In this document: in pieces, positions 8,210 through 16,411 of the stretch | How positions within the stretch are numbered: position 1 is the first letter of the stretch | Layout of the letters: each line of letters opens with the position of its first letter | Assembly: GCF_026151165.2 (NCBI RefSeq) | Contig: NZ_CP117849.1 | Span: 2,294,001-2,358,000, forward strand | Direction of reading: 5' to 3' | From: Cryobacterium sp. SO2 | GTDB lineage: Bacteria; Actinomycetota; Actinomycetes; Actinomycetales; Microbacteriaceae | Length of the DNA: 64,000 bases | Program-made: the position numbers and the translations under genes | Notes under the pieces: model-generated | What the model saw: the letters and a program-made list of their open reading frames with translations, nothing else | The model's database searches: none | Told to the model about the DNA's origin: nothing

Positions 8210-9652
8210 ATGACATGGGACACATTCTTCACAACAGTCAACAAAGTTCTCGAGTGGGACATCGTCCAGATCGCCATCATCGTCATCTTCGCGTTCGCCG
8301 CGCGCTGGGTGCTGTTGTTTGTGATCCACCGGGTGGTCAACCAAATCGTCTCCGGGGTTAAGAAGACCCAAAACGTCGAAGACACCCAGGCGCTGAACGT
8401 CTCACCGCTCTCTGCTGTGCGCACCGTGCAACGCACCCGCACGCTCGGCTCGGTACTCACCAACATTGTGAACGTGGTCGTCGTTGTCGTGGCCGTGCTG
8501 CTGAGCGTGAATGCTATCGACACGAGTATCCTCACCTCGTTCGCCCTCCTCACCGCCGCCCTCGGCGCCGGCCTCGGTTTCGGCGCCCAGAACATCGTCA
8601 AGGACGTGCTCAACGGGCTGTTCATGGTGATGGAGGACCAGCTCGGCGTCGGCGACGTCGTGGACCTGGGACCGGCGACGGGTGTGGTCGAAGCCGTCGG
8701 CATCCGCATCACCCAGGTACGCGACGTGAACGGCACCCTCTGGTTCGTGCGCAACGGGGAGATCCTGCGGGTGGGCAACATGTCGCAGGGCTGGGCCCGC
8801 GTGATCATCGACCTCGCCGTGCCGTACAAGACCGATGTCGACGCCGTTCAGGCCGAGATGCTGCGCGTGGCCGTGGAGATGGCCACCAATACCAAGTGGC
8901 GCTCCCGGGTGCTGGAGAAGCCCGAGATCTGGGGCCTGGAGTCGATCTCCGAGGATGCCATTGTCATCCGCATCGTGATCAAGACCCGCACCACGGCCAA
9001 GGACGACGTGGCCCGCGAACTGCGCCTGCGGCTCAAGAAGGCGCTGGATGCCATGGGCGTGCAGCTGCCATCTTTGACCAGCATCGTGCTCACCGGCTTC
9101 GAGGGCGCCGCGAGCGTGCAGGGCGCCCGACCGCCACGCACCACCCCGCTTCCGGTGATCGCGCCGCCGGCGAAGAAGGCTCCGCGCAAGACCCGGGCCC
9201 AGAAGGCCGCAGAAGCTGCCGCAGCGGCCGCAGCCCCGGCCGCGCCGGCCGCGCCGCACCCGGCAACACCCCGGGCCGCCAAGGCCCCGACCGCGCCGGC
9301 CGGCTCGGCCAGCCCGGCGGCACCACAGGCCGCGGAGGCCGCCGTGCGTCCCACCACCCGCATCCCGTCGATCGCCCGCAACCAGGCGCCGCGCTCACCC
9401 CGCACCGTGCACCTGCCGGTTCAGGAAGCTGCGCCCGAGCCTGCGCCGTCGGACACGGCAGCCGAGACTGCAGCCGGAACGGCGGCGGAGTCGGCAGCCC
9501 CGCCCGTGAAGCCCGCCACGAAGCAGCCCGCCAAGCCCCGCACCCGCCCGATCGAGAAGCCGGCCGGCGCCTCGGCCGACGCCGAGGCCGCCCCGAAGAC
9601 AGACCCGCGGCCCGACCAGGCCACACCCCGTGATGGAGACACCAATGACTGA
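8210..9652 (+). CDS. MscS-family mechanosensitive channel with long Pro/Ala tail
   Basis: 480 aa membrane protein. Predicted segments are residues ~18-40, ~82-104 and the pore-lining helix ~110-130. The last is rich in Ala and Gly (LLTAALGAGLGFGAQNIVKD), followed by the MscS beta domain (QLGVGDVVDLG, GVVEAVGIRITQVRD). It should act as an osmotic release valve. Residues from about 300 to the end are a low-complexity Ala/Pro/Lys-rich cytosolic extension of some 180 residues, far beyond the standard channel core. The stop overlaps the start of the globin gene. Confidence 0.88.
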   Translation: MTWDTFFTTVNKVLEWDIVQIAIIVIFAFAARWVLLFVIHRVVNQIVSGVKKTQNVEDTQALNVSPLSAVRTVQRTRTLGSVLTNIVNVVVVVVAVLLSVNAIDTSILTSFALLTAALGAGLGFGAQNIVKDVLNGLFMVMEDQLGVGDVVDLGPATGVVEAVGIRITQVRDVNGTLWFVRNGEILRVGNMSQGWARVIIDLAVPYKTDVDAVQAEMLRVAVEMATNTKWRSRVLEKPEIWGLESISEDAIVIRIVIKTRTTAKDDVARELRLRLKKALDAMGVQLPSLTSIVLTGFEGAASVQGARPPRTTPLPVIAPPAKKAPRKTRAQKAAEAAAAAAAPAAPAAPHPATPRAAKAPTAPAGSASPAAPQAAEAAVRPTTRIPSIARNQAPRSPRTVHLPVQEAAPEPAPSDTAAETAAGTAAESAAPPVKPATKQPAKPRTRPIEKPAGASADAEAAPKTDPRPDQATPRDGDTND

Positions 9653-10145
9653 TCCGCAGGCCGCCGAACCGACCAGCCAGCCCGCATCCGCCCAGGGCCC
9701 CGTTCTCATCCCCGTGACCGGCCCGTCCGGTGTGCACCTCCGCTCGGGCGAGAACGGCGCGTCACTCGGCCCGTCGTTCTATCAGGACGTGGGAGGCCGG
9801 CCGTTCTTCGAGAAGCTCGTCGCCGAGTTCTACCGCGGCGTGGCCGGCGACCCCGTGCTCAAGCCGATGTATCCGGAAGAGGACCTGGGCCCCGCTGCCG
9901 AGCGGCTCACCGGATTCCTCGAGCAGTACTGGGGCGGCCCAGGCACCTACAGCGAGCAGCGTGGCCACCCGCGTCTGCGCCAGCGGCACCAGCCGTTCAA
10001 GGTGAACCCGGATGCCCGCGACCGCTGGCTGCTGCACATGAAGGCCGCCGTGGACTCCTGCGAGCTGCCCCCGTTGCAGCGCGCCACGCTCTGGGACTAC
10101 CTCGAGCGGGCCGCGCACGCTATGGTCAACACCTTCGACGAGTAA
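9645..10145 (+). CDS. glbO: Group II truncated hemoglobin
   Basis: 166 aa. Residues ~45-166 are a trHbO-type globin: FYQDVGGRPFFEKLV, MYPEEDLGPAAERL, FLEQYWGGPGTYSEQRGHPRLRQRH (with the heme-proximal His) and ALWDYLERAAHAMVNT. Group II globins bind oxygen and NO and are linked to respiration or redox protection. The first ~40 residues are a Pro/Ser/Ala-rich extension. Start choice: ATG at 9645 has GGAG 7 nt upstream and overlaps the mscS stop in ATGACTGA. Upstream in-frame GTG and ATG codons at 9630 and 9633 lack a site. Co-translation with the channel is likely. Confidence 0.9.
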   Translation: MTDPQAAEPTSQPASAQGPVLIPVTGPSGVHLRSGENGASLGPSFYQDVGGRPFFEKLVAEFYRGVAGDPVLKPMYPEEDLGPAAERLTGFLEQYWGGPGTYSEQRGHPRLRQRHQPFKVNPDARDRWLLHMKAAVDSCELPPLQRATLWDYLERAAHAMVNTFDE

Positions 10146-10161
10146 GCTCGGCCCGCACGAT

Positions 10162-10211
10162 CCGCCTCACTGGCACACCCGCCTCACTGGCACACCCGCC
10201 TCACTGACAAT
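10162..10211 (+). repeat. Tandem 17-bp repeat upstream of FAD dehydrogenase
   Basis: CCGCCTCACTGGCACAC occurs twice exactly and a third time in part, ending about 10 bp before the ATG at 10221. It is non-coding. Confidence 0.8.
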
Positions 10212-10220
10212 GGAGTCAAC

Positions 10221-11927
10221 ATGAGCCCAACCCGCCCCGGCCTGCCCACGCAGAATCCGACATCCGCTGACGTGATCGTGGTGGGCGCGGGGTTGGCGGG
10301 CCTGGTCGCAACGGCCGAGCTGGTGGATGCCGGCAAACGGGTTCTGCTCGTCGATCAGGAGCCCGCTGCCTCGCTTGGCGGGCAGGCCTGGTGGTCCTTC
10401 GGCGGGCTGTTCCTGGTGGACTCCCCCGAACAGCGTCGGATGGGCGTGAAGGACTCCCTCGAGCTCGCCCGGCAGGACTGGTTCGCGAGCGCCGGTTTCG
10501 ACCGCACCGAGGATTATTGGCCCACCCGCTGGGCCGAGGCGTACCTCAACTTCGCCGCCGGCGAGAAGCGGGCCTGGCTGCGGGAACGCGGCGTGGGCTT
10601 CTTCCCCGTGGTCGGCTGGGCCGAACGCGGCGGCTACACGGCGCTGCAGCACGGCAACTCGGTGCCCCGCTTCCATATCGTCTGGGGCACCGGTCCGGCC
10701 ATTCTCGAACCGTTCATCACCCGGGTGCGGGAGGGGGTGCGCGCCGGCCTGGTCACGGCCCTGCACCGGCACCAGGTCGACGAGCTGATCGTGGAGGCTA
10801 CAGCAGGGTCCGCCCCCACCGGAGCCGTGGTGGGTGTGCGCGGCAGTGTGCTCGCCCCGAGCTCGGCCGGTCGCGGGCAGGCCAGCAGCCGCGAGGTCGT
10901 GGGCGAATTCGAATTGCGGGCATCCGCGGTGATCGTCACCAGTGGTGGCATCGGCGGCAACCACGACCTGGTGCGCGCCCAGTGGCCGGCCCGGCTCGGC
11001 GCCGCACCCGCCCAGCTGCTCTCCGGTGTGCCCGCCCACGTCGACGGCCGGATGCTCGGCATCACCGAGGCTGCGGGTGCCAGGCTCATCAACGGCGACC
11101 GCATGTGGCACTACACGGAGGGCATCGTCAACTGGGACCCGGTCTGGGCCCGGCACGGCATCCGCATCCTGCCCGGGCCGTCGTCGCTCTGGCTGGACGC
11201 CACCGGCACGCGGCTGCCCGCGCCGCTGTTTCCCGGTTTCGACACTCTCGGCACCATGGAGTACCTGCTGAAGACCGGCTACCAGCACAGCTGGTTCATT
11301 CTCACCCAGAAGATCATCGAGAAGGAGTTCGCGCTCTCCGGTAGTGAGCAGAACCCCGACCTCACCGGCAAGGACCTCCGGCTGCTCGCGAAACGGGTCG
11401 CTCCGGGCGCTCCAGGGCCGGTTGAGGCGTTCAAGAGCAAGGGCGAGGACTTCGTCGTGGCCGACACCCTGCACCAGCTGATCGCCGGTATGCAGCAGCG
11501 CTCCCCCGAGGTGCGCATCGACGCCGCGCAGGTGGAGCGCGAGGTGCTCGCCCGCGACCGCGCCCTCGACAACGACTTCGGCAAGGATGCCCAGATCACC
11601 GCGATCCGCCAGGCGCGGCACTACCGCGGCGACAGGCTGATCCGGGTCGCAAGTCCGCACAAGCTGCTGGATCGGGCCCACGGGCCACTCATCGCCGTGA
11701 AGCTGCACCTGCTCACCCGCAAGAGCCTCGGCGGCATCGAGACGGACCTCTCGGCCCGGGCGCTCGGCGCCGACGGCCACCCGGTGCCCGGCCTGTATGC
11801 GGCCGGTGAGGCATCCGGCTTCGGTGGCGGCGGAGTGCACGGCTACCGTGCCCTCGAAGGCACGTTCCTCGGCGGCTGCCTCTTCTCCGGCCGCATGGCA
11901 GGCCGGGCCGTCGCCGCCGCCCTGTAG
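10221..11927 (+). CDS. FAD-binding dehydrogenase (3-ketosteroid dehydrogenase / fumarate reductase flavoprotein superfamily)
   Basis: 568 aa, the usual size for the FAD-binding dehydrogenase family (COG3573). The N-terminal dinucleotide site is VIVVGAGLAGLVATAELVDAGKRVLLVDQE. The C-terminal FAD-binding end is PGLYAAGEASGFGGGGVHGYRALEGTFLGGCLFSGRMAGR. The middle carries the capping domain. It probably oxidises or reduces a C=C bond in a cyclic or steroid-like substrate, but its substrate cannot be read. Start: ATG at 10221 with GGAG at about 8 nt (AATGGAGTCAAC). No partner genes for steroid degradation are nearby. Confidence 0.85.
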   Translation: MSPTRPGLPTQNPTSADVIVVGAGLAGLVATAELVDAGKRVLLVDQEPAASLGGQAWWSFGGLFLVDSPEQRRMGVKDSLELARQDWFASAGFDRTEDYWPTRWAEAYLNFAAGEKRAWLRERGVGFFPVVGWAERGGYTALQHGNSVPRFHIVWGTGPAILEPFITRVREGVRAGLVTALHRHQVDELIVEATAGSAPTGAVVGVRGSVLAPSSAGRGQASSREVVGEFELRASAVIVTSGGIGGNHDLVRAQWPARLGAAPAQLLSGVPAHVDGRMLGITEAAGARLINGDRMWHYTEGIVNWDPVWARHGIRILPGPSSLWLDATGTRLPAPLFPGFDTLGTMEYLLKTGYQHSWFILTQKIIEKEFALSGSEQNPDLTGKDLRLLAKRVAPGAPGPVEAFKSKGEDFVVADTLHQLIAGMQQRSPEVRIDAAQVEREVLARDRALDNDFGKDAQITAIRQARHYRGDRLIRVASPHKLLDRAHGPLIAVKLHLLTRKSLGGIETDLSARALGADGHPVPGLYAAGEASGFGGGGVHGYRALEGTFLGGCLFSGRMAGRAVAAAL

Positions 11928-11928
11928 C

Positions 11929-11992
11929 CGCGAGCCGTGACCTGAGCCCCGAAAACCCCGAGTTTTCGGGGCCGAACTCACGGCTCGCGAGA
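11929..11992 (+). repeat. Family A intergenic palindrome, copy 2
   Basis: CGCGAGCCGTGA on the left and TCACGGCTCGCG on the right, with inner CCCCGAAAA and TTTTCGGGG arms. It starts one base after the TAG stop of the FAD dehydrogenase gene and separates two convergent genes. Confidence 0.85.
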
Positions 11993-12004
11993 GGTGACGG
12001 GCGG

Positions 12005-12682
12005 TTAGGCCTGCAGGCTCCAGGGCTTGCGGCGCACGAGGATGTGTCCGCGAGAGGTGCTCAGGCGGGTCCAGGGACCGGTCTCGAAGAGCTGCACCGG
12101 CTCATCGGCCGACAGGAAGCCGAGGCTCACCGCGGCGAAGCCCGCGCCGGACGGCACGAAGTCGAGCGCGTCGATCGGCCGGCCCCAGACCTCGGAGCGC
12201 ACCCGCTGCACGATCTGCTCGCCCGTACCCGTGGGAATGACCGATGCGACCTCGGCGATACCCGCGTGCGCTGCCGCCTCGAGCACCGCGGCAGGAGCGC
12301 TGCCCTGCGGCTTCCAGCCGCCCCGTGGCGGCGTGATGCCCGCCCAGGTGACCGAGGACACCTGCAGCGGAACGGTCACCGTCACAGGCGCCTCCACATC
12401 GGTCACGGCCGCCTCGAGGCGCAGCAGCCGATCGAGAAGCGACCGCACCGGAACGACGACATCGAGCTCAACCGGTTCGGTGAGCGCGAAGGTGCGCAGC
12501 CCGAGCACGGTGGGGCTCGAGTCCAGCAGACCACGCGGGTACAGGATCGCGGTGTACACCGCCAGGACCCCCGCGGCGGACACGAGCCGCACCGACCCGT
12601 CCTCCACCCTGCTGGCACGCGAAAGGTATACCTGAAGGTCACCGAGGGACAGGGAATCTGAGAGGGAAAATGACTGGCTCAT
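12005..12682 (-). CDS. Hypothetical protein (actinobacterial, conserved-looking)
   Basis: 225 aa with no domain I recognise. It has no signal peptide or membrane segment. It opens with a Ser/Leu-rich stretch (MSQSFSLSDSLSLGDLQVYL), continues with a mixed alpha/beta sequence (AAGVLAVYTAILYPRGLLDSSPTVLGLRTFAL), and ends LVRRKPWSLQA. No cysteines or obvious catalytic motif stand out. It is transcribed divergently from tesB with only 63 bp between. Codon use matches its neighbours, so I regard it as real. Confidence 0.6.
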   Translation of the reverse strand: MSQSFSLSDSLSLGDLQVYLSRASRVEDGSVRLVSAAGVLAVYTAILYPRGLLDSSPTVLGLRTFALTEPVELDVVVPVRSLLDRLLRLEAAVTDVEAPVTVTVPLQVSSVTWAGITPPRGGWKPQGSAPAAVLEAAAHAGIAEVASVIPTGTGEQIVQRVRSEVWGRPIDALDFVPSGAGFAAVSLGFLSADEPVQLFETGPWTRLSTSRGHILVRRKPWSLQA

Positions 12683-12745
12683 CTGCTGTCTAAACTACCA
12701 AGGTACGTCGGCGTCTCCGGACCCGAGCTCGAACAAGGAGGCAGC

Positions 12746-13621
12746 ATGCACGCACCGCTGGAGGGTCTTCTGGCCGCTCTCGACCTGACCGACACCGGAG
12801 CCCGCACGAGCGAGGACATCTTCACGGGTCCGTCCCAGTGGATGCCGCAGGGCCGCGTCTTCGGCGGACAGGTGCTCGCCCAGTCCCTCGTCGCCGCGAT
12901 GCGCACCGTGCCCGACGAACGGCATGTGCACTCGATGCACGGCTACTTCCTGCGCCCTGGCGACATCAACCATCCCATCACGTTCTCGGTCGACCGCATC
13001 CACGACGGCCGCTCGTTCTCCACCCGCCGCACCCAGGCCTACCAGAACGGCGTGCCGATCCTGTCGATGATCGCCTCGTTCCAGGACGACGACGAAGGCC
13101 TCGAGCACCACCTGGAGATGCCCGCTGACCTGCCCGACCCCGAGTCGCTGCCGACCACAGCCGACACCCTCGGCCACATCGACCACGACTTCGCGCGCGC
13201 CTGGGCCAACGACCGGCCGTTCGACATGCGGCACGTGCCCTCGTCGATCTATCTCACCGTGGACGGCGAGCACACCAGCAAGCAGATGATCTGGATGAAG
13301 ACCTTCGAGCCCATCCCCGACGACCCCGACCTGCACCGCGCCGCGCTGGCCTATGTGAGCGATTACTCGATCATGGAGCCGGTGATGCGACGGCACGGCC
13401 TGGCCTGGGCCACCCCCGGGCTCAAGGTCGCCAGCCTCGACCACGCCATGTGGTGGCACCGGTTCGGCCGGGTCGACGAGTGGATGCTCTACGTGCAGGA
13501 CTCTCCCTCTGCCCAGGGCGGCCGCGGGCTCTCCACCGGCAGCATCTACAGCCGCGAGGGCCTGTTGCTGGCCACAGTGGCCCAGGAGGGCATGGTGCGG
13601 GTTCCCAAGCCCAGAGACTAG
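12746..13621 (+). CDS. tesB: Acyl-CoA thioesterase II
   Basis: 291 aa with a double hotdog fold. It hydrolyses medium- to long-chain acyl-CoA to free fatty acid and CoA. TesB features visible are FGGQVLAQSLVAA near residue 38, HSMHGYFLRPGD, SFSTRRTQAYQNG, ASFQ, and the second hotdog with LAYVSDYSIMEP (catalytic Asp) and SLDHAMWWHR. A strong ribosome binding site (AAGGAGG) lies 4-5 nt before the ATG. Length fits the family. Confidence 0.93.
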   Translation: MHAPLEGLLAALDLTDTGARTSEDIFTGPSQWMPQGRVFGGQVLAQSLVAAMRTVPDERHVHSMHGYFLRPGDINHPITFSVDRIHDGRSFSTRRTQAYQNGVPILSMIASFQDDDEGLEHHLEMPADLPDPESLPTTADTLGHIDHDFARAWANDRPFDMRHVPSSIYLTVDGEHTSKQMIWMKTFEPIPDDPDLHRAALAYVSDYSIMEPVMRRHGLAWATPGLKVASLDHAMWWHRFGRVDEWMLYVQDSPSAQGGRGLSTGSIYSREGLLLATVAQEGMVRVPKPRD

Positions 13622-13623
13622 GC

Positions 13624-13683
13624 TCTCGCTGCACTCACTGTCGCTGCACTGCATCTCGCTGCACTGCATCTCGCTGCACGCCA
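13624..13683 (+). repeat. Tandem 15-bp repeat, four copies
   Basis: Units based on TCTCGCTGCACTGCA run between the tesB stop and the Rieske gene start, the outer copies slightly diverged. They are non-coding. Confidence 0.8.
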
Positions 13684-13714
13684 CCTCGTCATCCTCACCT
13701 GCTCCGGGAGCATC

Positions 13715-14143
13715 ATGACCGACTCACCCGCCCTCACCCGTCGCACCCTGCTGGTCGCCGGGAGCGCCGGCACTGCCCTCGCGCTGGCCGCCTGCGCCCC
13801 GAATACCTCGAGCAGCGGCTCCGGCACCGGAGGCGATTCCGGCACCACCACGCCCACCGAGGTCGCGCGTCTGTCGGATGTGCCGGTCGGCGGCGCCGTC
13901 GCGGTGATGTTCGACGGCGCGCAGATCATCGTGTCCCAGCCCACCGCCGGCGAGGTCGTGGCCTTCAGTGCCATCTGTACCCACCAGGGCTGCATCGTGC
14001 AGCCGGAGAAGACGGGCCTGAACTGCCCGTGCCACCAGTCGCTCTTCGACACCGCGACCGGCGCCGTGCTCCAGGGCCCGGCCACCGAACCTCTCCCACC
14101 CGTGGCGGTCACCCTCGACGGTGACAAAGTCCTAGCGGGCTAA
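13715..14143 (+). CDS. Secreted Rieske [2Fe-2S] lipoprotein
   Basis: 142 aa. It begins with a Tat-like signal (TRRTLLVAGSAGTALALAAC) and a lipobox ending in Cys near residue 29, then a Ser/Gly/Thr-rich linker. The Rieske domain has CTHQGC and CPCHQS, the two Cys-x-His pairs that hold the 2Fe-2S cluster. It should be exported folded, lipid-anchored outside the membrane and move electrons. It is a stand-alone ubiquinol-oxidase-type Rieske domain with no cytochrome or oxygenase genes beside it, so its redox partner is unknown. GGGAG precedes the ATG. Confidence 0.9.
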   Translation: MTDSPALTRRTLLVAGSAGTALALAACAPNTSSSGSGTGGDSGTTTPTEVARLSDVPVGGAVAVMFDGAQIIVSQPTAGEVVAFSAICTHQGCIVQPEKTGLNCPCHQSLFDTATGAVLQGPATEPLPPVAVTLDGDKVLAG

Positions 14144-14160
14144 CGCACACCCTCAAGCAC

Positions 14161-14219
14161 GCGAGCCGTGAGTTGGGCCCCGAAAACCGGAGGTTTTCGG
14201 GGCCCAACTCACGGCTCGC
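14161..14219 (+). repeat. Family A intergenic palindrome, copy 3 (perfect 28-bp arms)
   Basis: Left arm 14161-14188 and right arm 14192-14219 are exact reverse complements, separated by GGA. They start with GCGAGCCGTGAG and contain GGGCCCCGAAAACC. It lies between the convergent Rieske and thioesterase genes and could terminate both. Confidence 0.9.
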
Positions 14220-14234
14220 GGAAGTGGGGGCGGG

Positions 14235-14717
14235 CTATTTGCGGGAGAAGAGCAGGGGCGCACCGAGGTAGGGGGTCCAGGCTGTGCGCTCGACCTCGTT
14301 GATCTTGCGAGGGCGGCCGCTCGCCGCATCCACCAGCACGATCGTGGTACTCGCCCTGGCGAACACCTGCGCCGGTTCCTGCCCGGCCGGGCTCCACACC
14401 TCGTAGCAGACGTCGAGGCTGGCCCCGCCGAGTTTGCCGATCCACAGCTGGATGTCGATGGGCGCGCGCAGGTACGGGATCGGTGCGAGGTACTCGATCT
14501 CCAGGCGCGCGATCAGCGTGAGCGTCGCGGCCCCTGGCCGGCCGTCGAGCACAGCGGTGCTCTCGCCGGTACCGGGCAGGTCCCCGCCCGGCTCGTCGTT
14601 CGACCAGAACGCCTGGATGCGCGCCTCCTCGAGGAGGCGCAGCATCTCGGCGTTGTTGACGTGGGCATACGCGTCGAGATCCGACCAGCGCAGCCGGATG
14701 GGAACGTGCAGCCGCAT
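14235..14717 (-). CDS. Acyl-CoA thioesterase, 4HBT/YbgC-like
   Basis: 160 aa single hotdog domain. The motif WSDLDAYAHVNNAEMLRLLEEAR is the 4HBT active-site loop, with Asp and HVNN. It hydrolyses small acyl- or aroyl-CoA thioesters in the cytosol; substrate unassigned. It starts 6 bp after the ettA stop, so the two are co-transcribed. That pairing is common in actinobacteria but has no known functional reason. Confidence 0.85.
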   Translation of the reverse strand: MRLHVPIRLRWSDLDAYAHVNNAEMLRLLEEARIQAFWSNDEPGGDLPGTGESTAVLDGRPGAATLTLIARLEIEYLAPIPYLRAPIDIQLWIGKLGGASLDVCYEVWSPAGQEPAQVFARASTTIVLVDAASGRPRKINEVERTAWTPYLGAPLLFSRK

Positions 14718-14723
14718 GGGTGA

Positions 14724-16406
14724 CTAGTCCCTGGTGAGCTTGCGGTACGCGGACCGGTGCGGCTTGGCCGCATCCGGGCCGAGCCGCTCGATCTTGTTCT
14801 GCTCGTAGGACTCGAAGTTGCCCTCGAACCAGTACCAGTTGCCCGGGTCCTCCGCCGTGCCCTCATACGAGAGGATGTGCGTGGCGATGCGGTCGAGGAA
14901 CCACCGGTCGTGGGTGATGACCACGGCGCAACCGGGGAATTCGAGCAGCGCGTTCTCGAGCGAACCGAGCGTCTCGACGTCCAGGTCGTTTGTCGGTTCG
15001 TCGAGCAGCAACAGGTTGCCGCCCTGCTTGAGCGTGAGGGCCAGGTTCAGGCGGTTCCGCTCACCACCGGAGAGCACACCGGCCTTCTTCTGCTGGTCGG
15101 GGCCCTTGAAGCCGAAGGTGGACACGTAGGCGCGCGAAGGCACCTCGGTCTTGCCGACCTGGATGTAATCCTGGCCGTCGGAGACGACCTCCCAGAGCGA
15201 CTTGTTCGGGTCGATGCCGCCACGGGTCTGGTCGACATAGGAGATGTCGACGGTCTCGCCGATCTTGAGGTCACCGGCATCCAGCGGCTCGAGGCCCACG
15301 ATGGTCTTGAACAGCGTGGTCTTACCCACACCGTTCGGGCCGATCACGCCGACGATGCCGTTGCGCGGCAGCGTGAACGAGAGGTCCTCGACGAGCACAC
15401 GGTCGCCGAAGCCCTTCTTGAGCTTCTTGGCGTCGATGACCTGCGCGCCCAGGCGCGGGCCCACGGGGATCTGGATGTCTTCGAAGTCGAGCTTGCGTCC
15501 ACGCTCGGCCTCGTTCACCATCTCCTCGTAGCGGGCCAGACGGGCCTTCGACTTGGCCTGACGGCCCTTGGCGTTGGACCGCACCCAGTCGAGTTCCTCG
15601 GCGAGGCGCTTGGAGAGCTTGGCGTCCTTCTTGCCCTGCACCTGCAGACGTTCCTGCTTCTTCTCCAGGTAGGTGGAGTAGTTGCCCTCGTACGGGTACA
15701 GGTGTCCGCGGTCGATCTCGGCGATCCACTCGGCCACGTGGTCGAGGAAGTACCGGTCGTGGGTGACGGCGAGCACGGCACCGGGGTACTTGGCGAGGTG
15801 CTGCTCGAGCCAGAGCACGCTTTCGGCGTCGAGGTGGTTAGTGGGCTCATCGAGGAGGAGCAGGTCGGGCTTCTGCAGCAACAGCTTGCACAGGGCAACA
15901 CGGCGCTTCTCACCACCGGACAGGTCGACAACCGAGTAGTCGCCCGGCGGGGTGCGCAGCGCATCCATCGCCTGCTCCAGCTGAGAGTCGAGGTCCCAGG
16001 CGTCGGCGGCGTCGATCTCCTCCTGGAGGGTGCCCATCTCTTCGAGCAGCGTGTCGAAGTCCGCGTCGGGCTCGGCCAGCGCGGCGCTGATCTCGTTGAA
16101 CCTGTCGACCTTGGCCTTGATCGGGCCGACGCCTTCCTGCACGTTCTCGAGCACGGTCTTGCTCTCGTCCAGCTGCGGCTCCTGCATCAGGATGCCCACG
16201 GTGTATCCGGGCGAGAGCCTGGCCTCACCGTTGCTGGGGGTGTCGAGCCCGGCCATGATCTTGAGGATCGTGGACTTACCGGCGCCGTTGGGCCCCACCA
16301 CGCCGATCTTGGCTCCGGGGAAGAACGACATTGTGACGTCGTCGAGGATGAGCTTGTCGCCAATGGCCTTGCGCGCACGCACCATCGAGTAAATGAATTC
16401 AGCCAT
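14724..16406 (-). CDS. ettA: Energy-dependent translational throttle protein EttA (ABC-F ATPase)
   Basis: 560 aa soluble ABC-F protein that binds the ribosomal E site and gates the first elongation step according to ATP/ADP. Two ATPase domains are visible: P-loops GPNGAGKST and GPNGVGKTT, signatures LSGGEKRRVALCKLLL and LSGGERNRLNLAL, and Walker B DEPTNHLDAES and DEPTNDLDVET. An Arg/Lys-rich linker (DWVRSNAKGRQAKSKARLARYEEM) lies between them. Start choice: the ATG at 16404-16406 begins MAEFIYSMVRARK, the family start. In-frame sequence upstream does not resemble EttA and overlaps the DUF6993 gene. Confidence 0.95.
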   Translation of the reverse strand: MAEFIYSMVRARKAIGDKLILDDVTMSFFPGAKIGVVGPNGAGKSTILKIMAGLDTPSNGEARLSPGYTVGILMQEPQLDESKTVLENVQEGVGPIKAKVDRFNEISAALAEPDADFDTLLEEMGTLQEEIDAADAWDLDSQLEQAMDALRTPPGDYSVVDLSGGEKRRVALCKLLLQKPDLLLLDEPTNHLDAESVLWLEQHLAKYPGAVLAVTHDRYFLDHVAEWIAEIDRGHLYPYEGNYSTYLEKKQERLQVQGKKDAKLSKRLAEELDWVRSNAKGRQAKSKARLARYEEMVNEAERGRKLDFEDIQIPVGPRLGAQVIDAKKLKKGFGDRVLVEDLSFTLPRNGIVGVIGPNGVGKTTLFKTIVGLEPLDAGDLKIGETVDISYVDQTRGGIDPNKSLWEVVSDGQDYIQVGKTEVPSRAYVSTFGFKGPDQQKKAGVLSGGERNRLNLALTLKQGGNLLLLDEPTNDLDVETLGSLENALLEFPGCAVVITHDRWFLDRIATHILSYEGTAEDPGNWYWFEGNFESYEQNKIERLGPDAAKPHRSAYRKLTRD

Positions 16407-16411
16407 AGTGT

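Noticed and set aside
14161..14219. Perfect inverted repeat considered as an insertion-sequence end or attachment site
   Set aside because: No transposase or integrase within the window and no target-site duplication; the same element recurs alone in three other gene gaps.
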